Shown piece after piece: positions 11,704-21,862 of a stretch of 64,000 nucleotides of DNA; the first letter of the stretch is position 1, and each line of letters starts with the position of its first letter. A program made the translations under genes and the position numbers. The stretch spans positions 408,501 to 472,500 of the forward strand of contig NC_015391.1 of the NCBI RefSeq assembly GCF_000195575.1, written 5' to 3'. Below the pieces are notes generated by a model. The model worked only from the letters and a program-made list of their open reading frames with translations, searched no databases and had not been told where the DNA came from. The stretch is from Carnobacterium sp. 17-4. GTDB taxonomy: Bacteria > Bacillota > Bacilli > Lactobacillales > Carnobacteriaceae.

Positions 11704-12885
11704 ATGTATGCGATTAAAACTTATAACGCAATAGCCGAAGATGGTTTAAAAAAATTTGAAACAGAAAATTATCAGTTAAATGAAACCGATAATCCAGATG
11801 GGATAGTGTTAAGAAGCCACAATTTACACGGCATGACTTTCCCCAGTCAGTTAAAAGCAATCGCTCGTGCTGGAGCAGGAACCAATAATATTCCAGTACA
11901 AGAATGTTCTGAGAAAGGAATTGTTGTGTTTAATACCCCCGGAGCCAATGCAAATGCGGTAAAAGAATTGATCATAGCTAGTCTACTCTTAGCGGTCCGT
12001 CCAATCATTGAAGGGGTGGAATGGGTCAAAACGCTCAAAGGTCCAGACGTAGAAAAAAAAGTAGAAGCCGAAAAAAATCGGTTTGTTGGGAGTGAGTTAG
12101 CTGGAAAACAGCTAGGTGTTATTGGTTTGGGATCAATTGGAGCGATGGTAGCAAACGATGCATATCGTCTTGGAATGGACGTAGTGGGGTATGATCCATA
12201 TGTTTCAGTTGATACGGCTTGGAGCATTTCCAGTCGTGTCAAAAGAGTGCTAACCATTGAGGAAGTACTAACAACTTCTGATTATATCACTGTTCATGTA
12301 CCATTGATGCCTTCAACTAGAGCTATGATCAGCGCTGAGAAGTTACTCTTAGTAAAGAAAGATGCTGTTTTATTGAATTTTGCACGTGGCGAGTTGGTTG
12401 ATGTGGCTGCTGTTATTGCTGCTCTTGAAAAAGGGAAATTGAAAAGCTACTTAACTGATTTCGCTGATGAACGTTTAATTGAGATGGATAATGCTGTTGT
12501 TTTACCGCATTTAGGCGCTTCAACAGAAGAGGCAGAAATCAATTGTGCCAAAATGGCATCAAAAACATTAAAGTATTTCTTAGAAACAGGCAACATCGTT
12601 CACTCCGTTAATTTTCCAAGTGTAGAAATGGTTCTCAATTCGCCAATCCGACTAGCTGTTATCAATCGCAATGTGACCAATATGGTAGCACAAATGTCGA
12701 TTGGATTAGCAGAATATGAAGTAAATATTGTAAACATAATGAATAAAAGCCGAGGAGACTATGCCTATACATTGATTGATGTGGAATCAATTTCTGAGGA
12801 CAAGTTGAAAGAGATCGTTAAGAAAATTAGTAGTGTCGAAGGCATATTAAGCGTTCGCATAATTAAAAATACAAATGGGAAGTAG
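11704..12885 (+). CDS. serA: D-3-phosphoglycerate dehydrogenase
   Basis: Oxidises 3-phosphoglycerate to 3-phosphohydroxypyruvate with NAD+, the first committed step of serine synthesis. The 393-residue protein has the D-2-hydroxyacid dehydrogenase fold: an NAD loop GVIGLGSIG, FARGELVD, and a C-terminal ACT-like region around residues 320-390. It lacks the large extra domain of long SerA forms, as is usual in Lactobacillales. The LPHLGASTEEAE motif supplies the catalytic histidine. It lies 4 bases after serC and 8 before the DUF1015 gene. No serB is visible in the window. Confidence 0.95.
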   Translation: MYAIKTYNAIAEDGLKKFETENYQLNETDNPDGIVLRSHNLHGMTFPSQLKAIARAGAGTNNIPVQECSEKGIVVFNTPGANANAVKELIIASLLLAVRPIIEGVEWVKTLKGPDVEKKVEAEKNRFVGSELAGKQLGVIGLGSIGAMVANDAYRLGMDVVGYDPYVSVDTAWSISSRVKRVLTIEEVLTTSDYITVHVPLMPSTRAMISAEKLLLVKKDAVLLNFARGELVDVAAVIAALEKGKLKSYLTDFADERLIEMDNAVVLPHLGASTEEAEINCAKMASKTLKYFLETGNIVHSVNFPSVEMVLNSPIRLAVINRNVTNMVAQMSIGLAEYEVNIVNIMNKSRGDYAYTLIDVESISEDKLKEIVKKISSVEGILSVRIIKNTNGK

Positions 12886-12893
12886 GAGAAGAT

Positions 12894-14141
12894 ATGGTTA
12901 AAATTAAACCGTTTAAGGCTATTCGCCCAACTGAAAAATATGCAAGTGAAATTGCGTCTCTTCCTTATGATGTCTTGAATTCAAACGAAGCACGAATCAT
13001 TGGAGATCAAAATGAGAAGTCTTTTCTACACATTGATAAAGCTGAAATCGATTTAGCGGAAGAAGGTTCTCCTTATGCGCAACAAGTGTATCAAAAGGCC
13101 GCAGAGAATTTGAAGGACTTTTTACAAAAAGGTTGGTTGGTCCAAGAGGATGCCGAGCAGTTTTATCTTTATCAGTTAACGATGAATGGACGCTCACAAA
13201 TGGGATTAGTCGTCTGCGCATCAATTGAGGACTATGTGGGAAATAACATTAAAAAACATGAATTTACGCGTGAAGAAAAAGAAGTGGATCGCATTCGACA
13301 TGTTGATGCAACGGATGCAAATACTAGTCCGATTTTTTTAACGTACCGAGATCAAGAATCGATTGATGCACTCATTAAAAAATGGGCAGCAGAAAATGAA
13401 CCAATTTATCACTTCTCAAGTTTTCATGCGGTAGAACATACAGTATGGGTCATTGATCAAGAAGCTGTTAGGGACAAGTTGAAACAATTATTTGATCAAG
13501 ACGTAACGGAATTGTATATTGCGGATGGTCACCATCGAACTGAATCGGCTGTAAAAGTTGCATTAAAAAGAAAAGAGACTCACCCAAATGCACCAGATGA
13601 GTCTGAATTCAACTATTTCTTAGCTGTACTGTTTCCAAAATCACAATTGGCAATCTGGGATTACAATCGTGTAGTAAAAGGATTGATCCAAGAGGACTTT
13701 TTAGAAAAACTAGCTGAAAAATTTGATGTTGAAAAAGTACCTTCTCCTTACAAGCCTGAACAACCAAAGACAATTGGGATGTATGTGAATGACAAGTGGT
13801 ATAAGTTAACAGTAAAACCTGCCTACATTTCAAATCATCCAGTACAAGGACTAGATGTCTCACTCTTACAAGAGCATATATTGACGCCTTTGTTTGGTAT
13901 AGAAGATATTCGTACCGATAAAAGAATTGATTTCATTGGTGGAATACGAGGGATGCAAGCACTGAGTGATGCTGTAGATGAAGGGGCATTTTCAGCGGCA
14001 TTTTCTATGTATCCTACAACTATTGACGAACTGATACGTGTTGCAGATAGTGGTGAGGTGTTGCCTCCGAAATCGACTTGGTTTGAGCCTAAGTTATTAA
14101 GTGGGTTATTTGTTCACGATCTTGAAAGTAAGTGGAAATGA
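12894..14141 (+). CDS. DUF1015-family protein
   Basis: A 415-residue soluble protein starting VKIKPFKAIRPTEKYASEIASLPYDVL, the typical DUF1015 opening. The conserved ADGHHRTES motif sits near residue 210 and a glycine-rich RIDFIGGIRG segment near residue 345. No signal peptide or membrane segment is visible. Members of this family are often found beside serA and serC in Firmicutes; here it starts 8 bases after serA, so it is in the same operon. Its biochemical function is not known to me. A link to serine or phosphohydroxypyruvate metabolism is suggested by context only. Confidence 0.85.
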   Translation: MVKIKPFKAIRPTEKYASEIASLPYDVLNSNEARIIGDQNEKSFLHIDKAEIDLAEEGSPYAQQVYQKAAENLKDFLQKGWLVQEDAEQFYLYQLTMNGRSQMGLVVCASIEDYVGNNIKKHEFTREEKEVDRIRHVDATDANTSPIFLTYRDQESIDALIKKWAAENEPIYHFSSFHAVEHTVWVIDQEAVRDKLKQLFDQDVTELYIADGHHRTESAVKVALKRKETHPNAPDESEFNYFLAVLFPKSQLAIWDYNRVVKGLIQEDFLEKLAEKFDVEKVPSPYKPEQPKTIGMYVNDKWYKLTVKPAYISNHPVQGLDVSLLQEHILTPLFGIEDIRTDKRIDFIGGIRGMQALSDAVDEGAFSAAFSMYPTTIDELIRVADSGEVLPPKSTWFEPKLLSGLFVHDLESKWK

Positions 14142-14241
14142 GAAAATAGTAAGCTGATAAGTTCATTTATTTTCTAGTAATTTACTATGTTTTATGTTAG
14201 AGTTAGGGGTAGAAGAAACGGTAGACAGGAGGGCATTGAAA

Positions 14242-14478
14242 TTGTACGATACACTTTTAATTGCTGAACTAATTGTATCAGTTTTACTTATCATTGTAGT
14301 TGCTATGCAACCTACAAAGACCAGCAATGCTGCTAGTGCATTCACCGGTGGGGCTGAACAATTATTTGGGAAACAAAAAGCACGCGGATTTGAGGCTGTA
14401 TTGCAACGTGCTACAGTAGTACTTGGAACATTATTCTTTGCGTTGGCACTTGCACTTGCTTATATAGCAATTAATTAA
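14242..14478 (+). CDS. secG: Preprotein translocase subunit SecG
   Basis: A small membrane subunit of the SecYEG channel. The 78-residue protein has two hydrophobic segments (about 4-21 and 54-74) around a Gly/Ala-rich cytosolic loop with FTGGAEQLFGKQKARG. The start is a TTG: AGGAGGG (14227-14233) lies 8 bases before it, while an upstream in-frame ATG at 14194 has no ribosome site and would add 16 non-family residues. A terminator follows, so read-through into the esterase, rnr and smpB genes would be partial. The secG-est-rnr-smpB order is common in Firmicutes. Confidence 0.93.
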   Translation: MYDTLLIAELIVSVLLIIVVAMQPTKTSNAASAFTGGAEQLFGKQKARGFEAVLQRATVVLGTLFFALALALAYIAIN

Positions 14479-14490
14479 GGAACTTAGTTA

Positions 14491-14522
14491 AGCTACCTGA
14501 AATCTTCAGGTGGCTTTTTTTT
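14491..14522 (+). terminator. Intrinsic terminator after secG
   Basis: An 11-bp stem (AGCTACCTGAA with TTCAGGTGGCT, one G-T pair) with a 3-base loop and a run of eight or more T. Confidence 0.93.
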
Positions 14523-14660
14523 CTAAAAAAATCTATGAGTTCTTTAGAAGAACGAGATACTCTTCATAACCATTCATAGTGTTTGAGTATGAAAAAAGGT
14601 AATTATACAGTAAAATAGTAGAATGAAGACTTACAGGAAAAGAGAAGAAGGAGAATACCC

Positions 14661-15413
14661 ATGGCAATAAAATCATTTTTTTTTGAAAAGGGGCCTCAAG
14701 CCGTCATTTTGATGCATGCCTACTCTAGTACACCTAATGATGTACGGATGTTGGGAAGAGCGTTGGAGAAAGAAAATTATACCGTTTATGCGCCGTTATT
14801 CAAAGGACATGGCACAATGGAACCAGAGGATATTTTAGATGCCTCACCAAACGATTGGATAGAAGATGCAAAAGAAGCCATCCGTTTTTTACAAAAAAAG
14901 GGCTACGAAGAAATTGTGGTATTTGGTCTGTCTTTAGGCGGAATCATAGCGACTAAAATGGTAGTCGATAAAGAACCAGTAATAGCTGGTGGCACGTTTT
15001 GCTCACCAGTGATTGATTTTCATAAAGGCAATAACGTGAGAGAAGAATTTTTAACTTTTGTGCGTATACTGAAAAAGAAAGCAGGTTATTCTGAGACAGA
15101 TATAGATAACCGCATGCCAGAAGTAGAACTAAAATTAGATAACCAATTAAACGAAATAAGTGAACTAACAAAATCAATGAAGGCTCATTATAGTGAGATT
15201 ACACATCCCTTTTTTATTGCACAAGCTGGTCAAGATGAAATGATTGATCCACAAGTTGCTGTCGCATTTAAAGAAGCATTAACACAAGCTCCCGTAGTTG
15301 ATTTTCATTGGTATGAAAACAGTAAACATGCGGTAACGGTAGGTGTAGATAGAAAAGCCTTGCAAGAAGATGTTAGCAACTTTTTAAAACAGTTAGATTG
15401 GAATGGAGGATAA
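14661..15413 (+). CDS. Carboxylesterase, alpha/beta hydrolase
   Basis: A 250-residue soluble hydrolase similar in layout to Geobacillus Est30-type carboxylesterases. The nucleophile elbow is GLSLGG with Ser91; the acid is probably in AGQDEMIDP near residue 195 and the base is the histidine of NSKHAV near residue 223. An HAYSSTP segment near the N-terminus forms the oxyanion region. It sits 3 bases before rnr, in the conserved secG-est-rnr-smpB neighbourhood. The natural substrate is unknown. RBS AGAAGGAG is clear. Confidence 0.9.
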   Translation: MAIKSFFFEKGPQAVILMHAYSSTPNDVRMLGRALEKENYTVYAPLFKGHGTMEPEDILDASPNDWIEDAKEAIRFLQKKGYEEIVVFGLSLGGIIATKMVVDKEPVIAGGTFCSPVIDFHKGNNVREEFLTFVRILKKKAGYSETDIDNRMPEVELKLDNQLNEISELTKSMKAHYSEITHPFFIAQAGQDEMIDPQVAVAFKEALTQAPVVDFHWYENSKHAVTVGVDRKALQEDVSNFLKQLDWNGG

Positions 15414-15416
15414 AAA

Positions 15417-17780
15417 ATGAACGACAAAAAAGCGTTACAAGAAGCGATTTTAGTTTTTATGGATGAACATAAGAAAGTTTCGTTTCAAGTTAGTGATATC
15501 AGTGAGGGAATGGGTTTGACTAGTGCAGCCGATTTTAAAGTCCTTGTCAGTTCATTAGCTGAAATGGAGCGAGAAGGTAAACTCTTTTTAAACAAAAAAG
15601 GGCACTTTAAGTTACCAAGTAATGATCCTATTTTAACCGGTACTTTCAGAGCAAGCGATCGAGGTTTTGGATTTGTTGCAATCGAAGATGAGGAAAAAGA
15701 TATTTATATCCCACCTAATATGACCAATTATGCATTAGATGGAGATAAAGTAACGGTAGACATTATCAAACCTGCAGAACCTTGGTCAGATAAAGGTGCT
15801 GAAGGAAAGATAAATGCTATTATTGAACGTAAATTTACTCAATTAGTTGGGGAATTTTATGCGTACAGTGAAGAAGGAATTGAAGAAACTGGTTTATATG
15901 GTTACATCGATCCTCAAGATAAAAAAATTACAGACATTCGTGTCTTTATTGAATCAGAAGGGATCAAACCGGTTGACGGTTCTATTGTTGTCGTAGAAAT
16001 AACGTTGTATCCAGATGATGAGTTTCCAAGAAGTATGCAGGGGATTGTTAAAAAAGTTGTAGGGCACATAAATGATCCAGGGATCGACATTTTAACAATC
16101 GTATACAAACATGGTATCCCAACTGAATTTTCGCCAGAGGCTATACAACAAGCAGATGAAGTACCGGACAGTATTAAAGAATCTGATTTTGAAGGACGTC
16201 GTGATTTAAGAAATGAAGTCCTTGTGACAATCGATGGAGAAGATGCAAAAGACTTAGATGATGCTGTAGGCTTGAAATTATTAGATAATGGAAATTATCA
16301 ACTTGGCGTTCATATAGCAGATGTTTCCTATTATGTAACAGAAGATAGCCCTTTAGACAAAGATGCATTTGAAAGAGGAACCAGTGTATACTTAACCGAT
16401 CGAGTTATTCCAATGATTCCTCAACGTTTATCTAATGGAATCTGTTCGTTAAACCCTCATGTAGACCGTCTAACGATGAGCTGTTTGATGGAACTGACAC
16501 CAGATGGAGAAATTGTCGGACAAGATATTTTCCAGAGTGTGATACGGACAACTGAACGGATGACTTATACTGAAGTAAACGAAATATTAACGGATAAGAA
16601 TCCAGAAACACGTGAAAAATATAGTAGCTTAGTAGATATGTTTGAATTAATGGAAAATCTGCATCACACACTTGAGAAAAAACGCAAATCTCGTGGAGCG
16701 ATTGACTTTGATACAAAAGAAGCTAAAATTATTGTTGACCCTGAAGGCAAGCCTTTAGATATTGTTTTAAGAGAACGCGGTGTTGGTGAACGCTTGATTG
16801 AATCATTCATGTTGGCAGCGAACGAAACGGTATCTGAGCATTTTTCTAAAATGGAAGTTCCGTTAATTTACCGTATCCATGAACAACCGGATAGCGATCG
16901 TATGCAAAAATTCATGGAATTTGTTACAGCATTCGGTATTACCGTTAAAGGTACTAGCCAAGATGTTTCTCCTAAGACATTACAAACAGTCGTTAATAGT
17001 GTTAAAGGTAAGCCAGAAGAACAAGTTGTTTCAACGATGATGTTACGAAGCATGAAGCAAGCAAAATATGATGTAGAACCATTAGGTCACTTTGGTCTTG
17101 GAGCAGAATTCTATTCACACTTCACGTCTCCAATTCGTCGTTACCCTGACTTGATCTTACACCGTTTGATTCGTTCATATGGTGAAAAAGGAACAGGATC
17201 TGCTCAAAAAGCGAAATGGGAAAATCGTTTACCGGATATTGCTGAGCAGACATCAAAAGCGGAACGTCGTGCGGTCGATGCTGAAAGAGAAACGGATGCA
17301 TTGAAGAAAACTGAATTTATGGCTGATAAAGTTGGCGAAATTTATGAAGGAATCATTGGTTCGGTGTTGAAATTTGGTTTGTTTGTTGAATTGCCGAATA
17401 CAGTTGAAGGTCTGGTCCATATTTCAAATATGAAAGACGACTACTTTAATTATATCGAGGAGCAAATGATGCTCGTTGGAGAACGTACTGGGGTCGTTTA
17501 CCGTATTGGACAAAAAGTAAAAGTGAAAATAACCAAAGCTGATCCTGAAACACGTGAAATCGATTTTGAACTGGTTCCAGATCCGAATGCACCTAAATAT
17601 GATGGACCTAAACGTTCAACAAAAGGTAGAGGTAGAGGGAATAGTCAAACTCGTGGAAAAGAAAGTGGTTCAAAAGAGAAATTTTCATCTTATAAACCTA
17701 AAGAAAAAGAAACAAGCAAAAAGAAAAGCAAACCTTTTTATAAAGAGGTAGCTAAAAATAAAAAACCTAAGAAAAAATAA
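15417..17780 (+). CDS. rnr: Ribonuclease R
   Basis: A processive 3'-to-5' exoribonuclease that degrades structured RNA and works with tmRNA in clearing non-stop messages. The 787 residues show an N-terminal winged-helix region, a cold-shock OB domain (GFGFVAIEDEEKDIYIP), the RNB catalytic domain with the Mg-binding aspartates in DGEDAKDLDDAVG, an S1 domain (about 625-710), and a lysine/arginine-rich tail. The spacing to the esterase is 3 bases and smpB follows by 32 bases. The pairing with smpB fits the joint role in trans-translation; ssrA lies 10 kb away in this window. Confidence 0.97.
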   Translation: MNDKKALQEAILVFMDEHKKVSFQVSDISEGMGLTSAADFKVLVSSLAEMEREGKLFLNKKGHFKLPSNDPILTGTFRASDRGFGFVAIEDEEKDIYIPPNMTNYALDGDKVTVDIIKPAEPWSDKGAEGKINAIIERKFTQLVGEFYAYSEEGIEETGLYGYIDPQDKKITDIRVFIESEGIKPVDGSIVVVEITLYPDDEFPRSMQGIVKKVVGHINDPGIDILTIVYKHGIPTEFSPEAIQQADEVPDSIKESDFEGRRDLRNEVLVTIDGEDAKDLDDAVGLKLLDNGNYQLGVHIADVSYYVTEDSPLDKDAFERGTSVYLTDRVIPMIPQRLSNGICSLNPHVDRLTMSCLMELTPDGEIVGQDIFQSVIRTTERMTYTEVNEILTDKNPETREKYSSLVDMFELMENLHHTLEKKRKSRGAIDFDTKEAKIIVDPEGKPLDIVLRERGVGERLIESFMLAANETVSEHFSKMEVPLIYRIHEQPDSDRMQKFMEFVTAFGITVKGTSQDVSPKTLQTVVNSVKGKPEEQVVSTMMLRSMKQAKYDVEPLGHFGLGAEFYSHFTSPIRRYPDLILHRLIRSYGEKGTGSAQKAKWENRLPDIAEQTSKAERRAVDAERETDALKKTEFMADKVGEIYEGIIGSVLKFGLFVELPNTVEGLVHISNMKDDYFNYIEEQMMLVGERTGVVYRIGQKVKVKITKADPETREIDFELVPDPNAPKYDGPKRSTKGRGRGNSQTRGKESGSKEKFSSYKPKEKETSKKKSKPFYKEVAKNKKPKKK

Positions 17781-17812
17781 AAGGTTTTTAATGAGTTAGG
17801 AGGCGATCATAG

Positions 17813-18271
17813 ATGCCAAAAGGTTCAGGTAAAGTACTTGCACAAAATAGAAAAGCGAGCTATGATTTTTCAATATTAGATACAGTAGAAGCTGGAATAG
17901 TATTGCAAGGAACAGAGATCAAATCTATTAGAGCAGGTCGAATCAATCTAAAAGACGGATACGCTAAAATACAAAATGGTGAAATTTATTTGCACAATGT
18001 TCATATCAGTCCTTATGAACAAGGAAATCAATTTAATCATGATCCTTTAAGAACAAGAAAATTGTTGATGCACAAAAAACAGATCACGAATTTATTGGGG
18101 GAAACAAAATCTAGCGGAAATACGCTGATTCCTTTAAAGGTCTACCTAAAAGATGGGTACGCAAAAGTATTGATCGGCTTAGCAAAAGGGAAGAAAAAAT
18201 ACGACAAACGTGAAGATTTAAAACGAAAAGACCAAAAACGTGAATTGGATCGTGCATTAAGATCAAGATAA
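17813..18271 (+). CDS. smpB: SsrA-binding protein SmpB
   Basis: Binds tmRNA and delivers it to stalled ribosomes. The 152-residue protein has the characteristic [13 protein letters not shown] opening, the [19 protein letters not shown] core of the OB fold, and the basic C-terminal tail [17 protein letters not shown] that occupies the empty mRNA channel. RBS AGGAGG is 7 to 8 bases before the ATG. It is the last gene of the secG-rnr cluster. Confidence 0.97.
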   Translation: MPKGSGKVLAQNRKASYDFSILDTVEAGIVLQGTEIKSIRAGRINLKDGYAKIQNGEIYLHNVHISPYEQGNQFNHDPLRTRKLLMHKKQITNLLGETKSSGNTLIPLKVYLKDGYAKVLIGLAKGKKKYDKREDLKRKDQKRELDRALRSR

Positions 18272-18300
18272 ATACGGTTAAATTTGCCTATTCGTTATTA

Positions 18301-18330
18301 TTGACTTTGATAAAGTAAGTGATGTAAAGT
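18301..18330 (+). promoter_or_regulatory. Promoter candidate for the peroxidase gene
   Basis: TTGACT (18301-18306), 18 bases, TAAAGT (18325-18330). It lies in the 110-bp gap after smpB. Confidence 0.45.
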
Positions 18331-18381
18331 AAATATAAGAAATGTAAGATTTAAAAATTGAATGTGAAAGAAGGACTAACA

Positions 18382-18855
18382 ATGTCTGTTTACGATTATA
18401 CGGTTACTGAAATTGGTGGGGAAGAAGTTTCGCTATCAGAATACAAAGGAAAAGTTTTACTAATTGTGAATACAGCTACAGAATGTGGTTTGGCTCCTCA
18501 ATTAGAAGGTTTAGAAAAATTGTATCAAACGTATAAAGAACAAGGACTAGTTATACTAGGTTTCCCTTCTAATCAGTTTATGAATCAAGAACCTCGTGAA
18601 GGTGAAGAAATCGCAAGTTTTTGTCAAAAAAATTATGGTGTTTCTTTTCAGTTTCATGAAAAAATATTGGTGAATGGGAAAAATGCAGATCCACTTTACC
18701 ACTATCTTACATCAGAGACAGGGAACAAAAAAATCAAATGGAATTTCACAAAATTTCTAATTGGTCGAGATGGTGAAATCATTAAACGATTTGGTTCAAC
18801 AAAGGTACCTGAAAAAATGGAAACGGATATAGCTGAAGCAGTAACAAATAGTTAA
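18382..18855 (+). CDS. Glutathione peroxidase family protein
   Basis: A 157-residue thioredoxin-fold peroxidase that reduces peroxides, in bacteria usually with thioredoxin. The peroxidatic Cys35 is in NTATECGLAPQ, followed by GFPSNQF with the glutamine of the active site and KWNFTKFL with the tryptophan and asparagine. An in-frame ATG at 18358 lies before the ribosome site AAGGAC, so 18382 is taken as the start. Two terminators follow. Confidence 0.93.
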   Translation: MSVYDYTVTEIGGEEVSLSEYKGKVLLIVNTATECGLAPQLEGLEKLYQTYKEQGLVILGFPSNQFMNQEPREGEEIASFCQKNYGVSFQFHEKILVNGKNADPLYHYLTSETGNKKIKWNFTKFLIGRDGEIIKRFGSTKVPEKMETDIAEAVTNS

Positions 18856-18865
18856 AGGTGTTAAG

Positions 18866-18902
18866 AAAGGTCTCAGACAAGCAGTCTTGGGACCTTTTTT
18901 TA
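18866..18902 (+). terminator. Intrinsic terminator after the peroxidase gene
   Basis: AAAGGTCTCAGAC pairs with GTCTTGGGACCTTT (one bulged T, one G-T pair) across a 5-base loop, followed by a T-run. Confidence 0.88.
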
Positions 18903-18926
18903 GTAGGAACATTTTGAATAATGAAT

Positions 18927-18954
18927 ACTCTCTTGTAAATAGGAGAGTTTTTTT
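18927..18954 (+). terminator. Second short hairpin with T-run before fbp
   Basis: ACTCTC pairs with GAGAGT around a 10-base loop, with extra G-T pairing possible, followed by seven T. It may be a tandem terminator or a leader element of fbp. Confidence 0.55.
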
Positions 18955-19030
18955 AGTACATTAAGAAGGAAAGAATAAATAAGAAACATGGTATACTGAT
19001 TTGGTATAGATTATAAAGGGGTGAGAAAAC

Positions 19031-21025
19031 ATGAACACAACTAAAAAATATTTGAATTTATTAGCTAAAGAATACCCAACGATTGGGGATACAACTACTG
19101 AAATCATCAATCTGGAAGCTATTATGAATTTACCTAAAGGTACGGAACATTTTGTTAGCGATGTTCATGGAGAATACGAGTCTTTTCAACATGTGCTTAG
19201 AAATGGATCAGGTAATGTAAAAGAAAAGATAAGAGAAATTTTTCATAATCGCTTAAGCCAAAGAGAAATGAACAGCTTAGCAACATTAATTTATTATCCT
19301 GAAAATAAAATTCGATTGGTCTGTAATGATTTTGAAAATCAAGAAGAAGTACATGAATGGTATAGGATTACACTGTCTAGATTAATAGAATTATGTGTTT
19401 TTGTAGCTTCAAAGTACACCAGGTCAAAAGTCCGAAAGGCTTTGCCAAATGAATTTGCGTATATTATTGAAGAGCTGTTATCAAAAGATGGAGATGGCTA
19501 TACAAATAAAGAAGATTACTACAGTGAAATTATTGGCAGCATCATTTCATTGGATAGAGGAACTGATTTTATTACAGCTATATCCTATCTGATCCAAAGG
19601 CTTGTAGTGGATCAATTGCATGTTGTTGGGGATATTTATGACAGAGGTCCTTACCCTGATAAAATTATTGATACACTAATGGAACATCATTCGGTGGATG
19701 TACAATGGGGAAACCATGATATCTTGTGGATGGGAGCAGCAAGTGGTTCAGCGGTTTGTATTGCAAATGTCCTGCGCATCAGTGCTCGCTATGATAATTT
19801 AGAAATTATTGAAGACGCTTACGGCATTTCGTTACGTCAATTGCTTACTTTTGCGGAAATGACGTATCCAGAAGACCTAAAAAGTTGTTTTTATCCTAAA
19901 GTGGATTCAAATAAAGAAGATTATTTTGAAGATGAAATTCGCCAAATCACCAAAATGCATCAAGCTATTTCAGTGATTCAGTTTAAACTTGAGGGTGAAA
20001 TCATTAACAGACATCCTGAGTTTCAATTAGACCACCGATTAGTGTTAAACGGAATTGATTATGAAAATGGGACAATTTCAATCAAAGGAAAAGATTACCC
20101 GTTATTAAATACCAATTTTCCAACGATTGATCCAGCTGATCCTTATAAATTAACTTTAGAAGAAGAGTTTGTTGTTGAAAAATTAATCACAGCATTTAAA
20201 AATTGTGGGCGCCTGCAGCATCATATTTCTTATTTGTACAGCAAAGGCAATATGTACCTCACGTATAATGATAATTTATTGTTCCATGGCTGTATGCCTC
20301 TGACGGAAACCGGTGAGTTTATGGGAATGGAAATCCAAGGGGAGCAATACGCTGGAAAAAAATTATTGGACAAGTTTGAGGAAGTACTACGAAAAGGGTA
20401 TTTAAATAAAGGCCATAAAGACAATGACAAGTATTTAGACTACATTTGGTATTTATGGACCGGTCCAGTATCTTCACTTTTTGGAAAAGATCAAATGACG
20501 ACATTCGAACGGTATTACGTTGCGGATAAAGTTACTCATGAAGAAAAGAAAAATGCTTATTATGCTATGCGCAATGATGAAAAAACATGCGAAAAGATTT
20601 TAAGTGAGTTTGGATTAGATCCTCTTAAAGGGCATATCATTAATGGACACACCCCCGTGAAAGAAAAACGCGGAGAGGATCCTATAAAGGCGAATGGCCG
20701 GATCATTGTCATTGATGGCGGATTTTCTAAAGCGTATCAAGGGACAACTGGGTTAGCAGGGTATACCTTGTTGTACAACTCCTATGGAATGGTTTTAGTT
20801 TCTCATCAACCGTTCACTTCTGTAAATGACGCGATTGAAAATGAAATAGACATCATGTCTACCAGAAGAGTGATTGACCGAGAATTAGACCGTAAAAAGG
20901 TTCGAGAAACCGATGTGGGTAAAGAACTGACTAAGCAAGTTAGTGATTTGAAAGAATTATTAGAAGCTTATCGTAATGGAGATATCATTGAAAAGCCAAA
21001 ACAGAATTACACCATTCTTAAGTAA
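19031..21025 (+). CDS. fbp: Fructose-1,6-bisphosphatase, class III
   Basis: Hydrolyses fructose-1,6-bisphosphate in gluconeogenesis. The 664-residue length and calcineurin-like metal motifs mark the Firmicutes-specific class [13 protein letters not shown] near residue 43, [12 protein letters not shown] near 203, [16 protein letters not shown] near 231 and INGHTPVKE near 540. GGGGTGAG precedes the ATG. It is a single gene here. With the glycolytic cluster it gives both directions of the fructose-bisphosphate step; its control is not evident from the sequence. Confidence 0.96.
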   Translation: MNTTKKYLNLLAKEYPTIGDTTTEIINLEAIMNLPKGTEHFVSDVHGEYESFQHVLRNGSGNVKEKIREIFHNRLSQREMNSLATLIYYPENKIRLVCNDFENQEEVHEWYRITLSRLIELCVFVASKYTRSKVRKALPNEFAYIIEELLSKDGDGYTNKEDYYSEIIGSIISLDRGTDFITAISYLIQRLVVDQLHVVGDIYDRGPYPDKIIDTLMEHHSVDVQWGNHDILWMGAASGSAVCIANVLRISARYDNLEIIEDAYGISLRQLLTFAEMTYPEDLKSCFYPKVDSNKEDYFEDEIRQITKMHQAISVIQFKLEGEIINRHPEFQLDHRLVLNGIDYENGTISIKGKDYPLLNTNFPTIDPADPYKLTLEEEFVVEKLITAFKNCGRLQHHISYLYSKGNMYLTYNDNLLFHGCMPLTETGEFMGMEIQGEQYAGKKLLDKFEEVLRKGYLNKGHKDNDKYLDYIWYLWTGPVSSLFGKDQMTTFERYYVADKVTHEEKKNAYYAMRNDEKTCEKILSEFGLDPLKGHIINGHTPVKEKRGEDPIKANGRIIVIDGGFSKAYQGTTGLAGYTLLYNSYGMVLVSHQPFTSVNDAIENEIDIMSTRRVIDRELDRKKVRETDVGKELTKQVSDLKELLEAYRNGDIIEKPKQNYTILK

Positions 21026-21150
21026 TAAAGGTTTTTAATACAATGTTTACTTAAAATTAAACGGATATTTATATTATGGCTCGTTTTTTTGGTACAATGA
21101 GGTAGACACTAAAAGAATAAACACAACTACTGTACTGGAGGAGATTTTTT

Positions 21151-21825
21151 ATGGAAGAAGGCTGCACTTTTTATTTTGTACGTCACGGCCAAACTTACTT
21201 TAATCATTACAAAAGAATGCAAGGGTGGTCTAACACTCCGTTAACGCCAAAAGGACGCGAAGATGTTCGCAGCAGTGGAAGAGGTTTAGCAGATGTTGAA
21301 TTTGATGCCGCTTATACAAGTGATTTAAGTCGTACGATTGAAACAGCGACAATCATATTAGAAGAAAATAAAAAAGGCAAAGATATGACACTGAAATCGA
21401 TGCCAGAATTTCGTGAAGTTTTCTTCGGATCATTCGAAGGTAGCGATGTGGATGAAACTTGGGGAAAAGTGAATGAAGAAATGGGTTATTCAAGTGTTGC
21501 TGAGATGTGGGCTGAAACGTCTATTCCTGAACAAATGAATGCCTTTAAAAAAGCTGATCCTTACCACGATGCTGAAGACTTTTTAACGTTTTGGCTAAGA
21601 GTAGAACAAGGATTGATGAAACTAGTGGACAAACATCGTGATACCGGAGATAAAGTCATGATTGTGGCTCACGGAAACACCATTCGCTACTTGCTGAATA
21701 ATCTGGTTCCTGAACTTGAAAATCCACAACCATTATTGAATGCAAGTGTCTCAGTTGTAAAATATTACAATGGGAGATACCATTTGGAAGCCTACAATGA
21801 AGTTGGGCATTTTATAGAGTTGTAA
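21151..21825 (+). CDS. Histidine phosphatase family protein
   Basis: A 224-residue member of the branch 1 histidine phosphatase (phosphoglycerate-mutase-like) superfamily. The catalytic motif is FVRHGQT with Arg11-His12; the second half has MIVAHGNTIRYLLN with the other active-site histidine. Substrate cannot be told from sequence: phosphatases for sugar phosphates, phosphoserine or nucleotides all occur in this family. RBS GGAGGAG precedes the ATG. An extended -10 (TGGTACAAT) lies about 60 bases upstream. The HAD phosphatase gene follows by 37 bases. Confidence 0.88.
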   Translation: MEEGCTFYFVRHGQTYFNHYKRMQGWSNTPLTPKGREDVRSSGRGLADVEFDAAYTSDLSRTIETATIILEENKKGKDMTLKSMPEFREVFFGSFEGSDVDETWGKVNEEMGYSSVAEMWAETSIPEQMNAFKKADPYHDAEDFLTFWLRVEQGLMKLVDKHRDTGDKVMIVAHGNTIRYLLNNLVPELENPQPLLNASVSVVKYYNGRYHLEAYNEVGHFIEL

Positions 21826-21862
21826 TAGTAAGTTGAAAGTTTTTTACAAAAAGGAGATCAAT

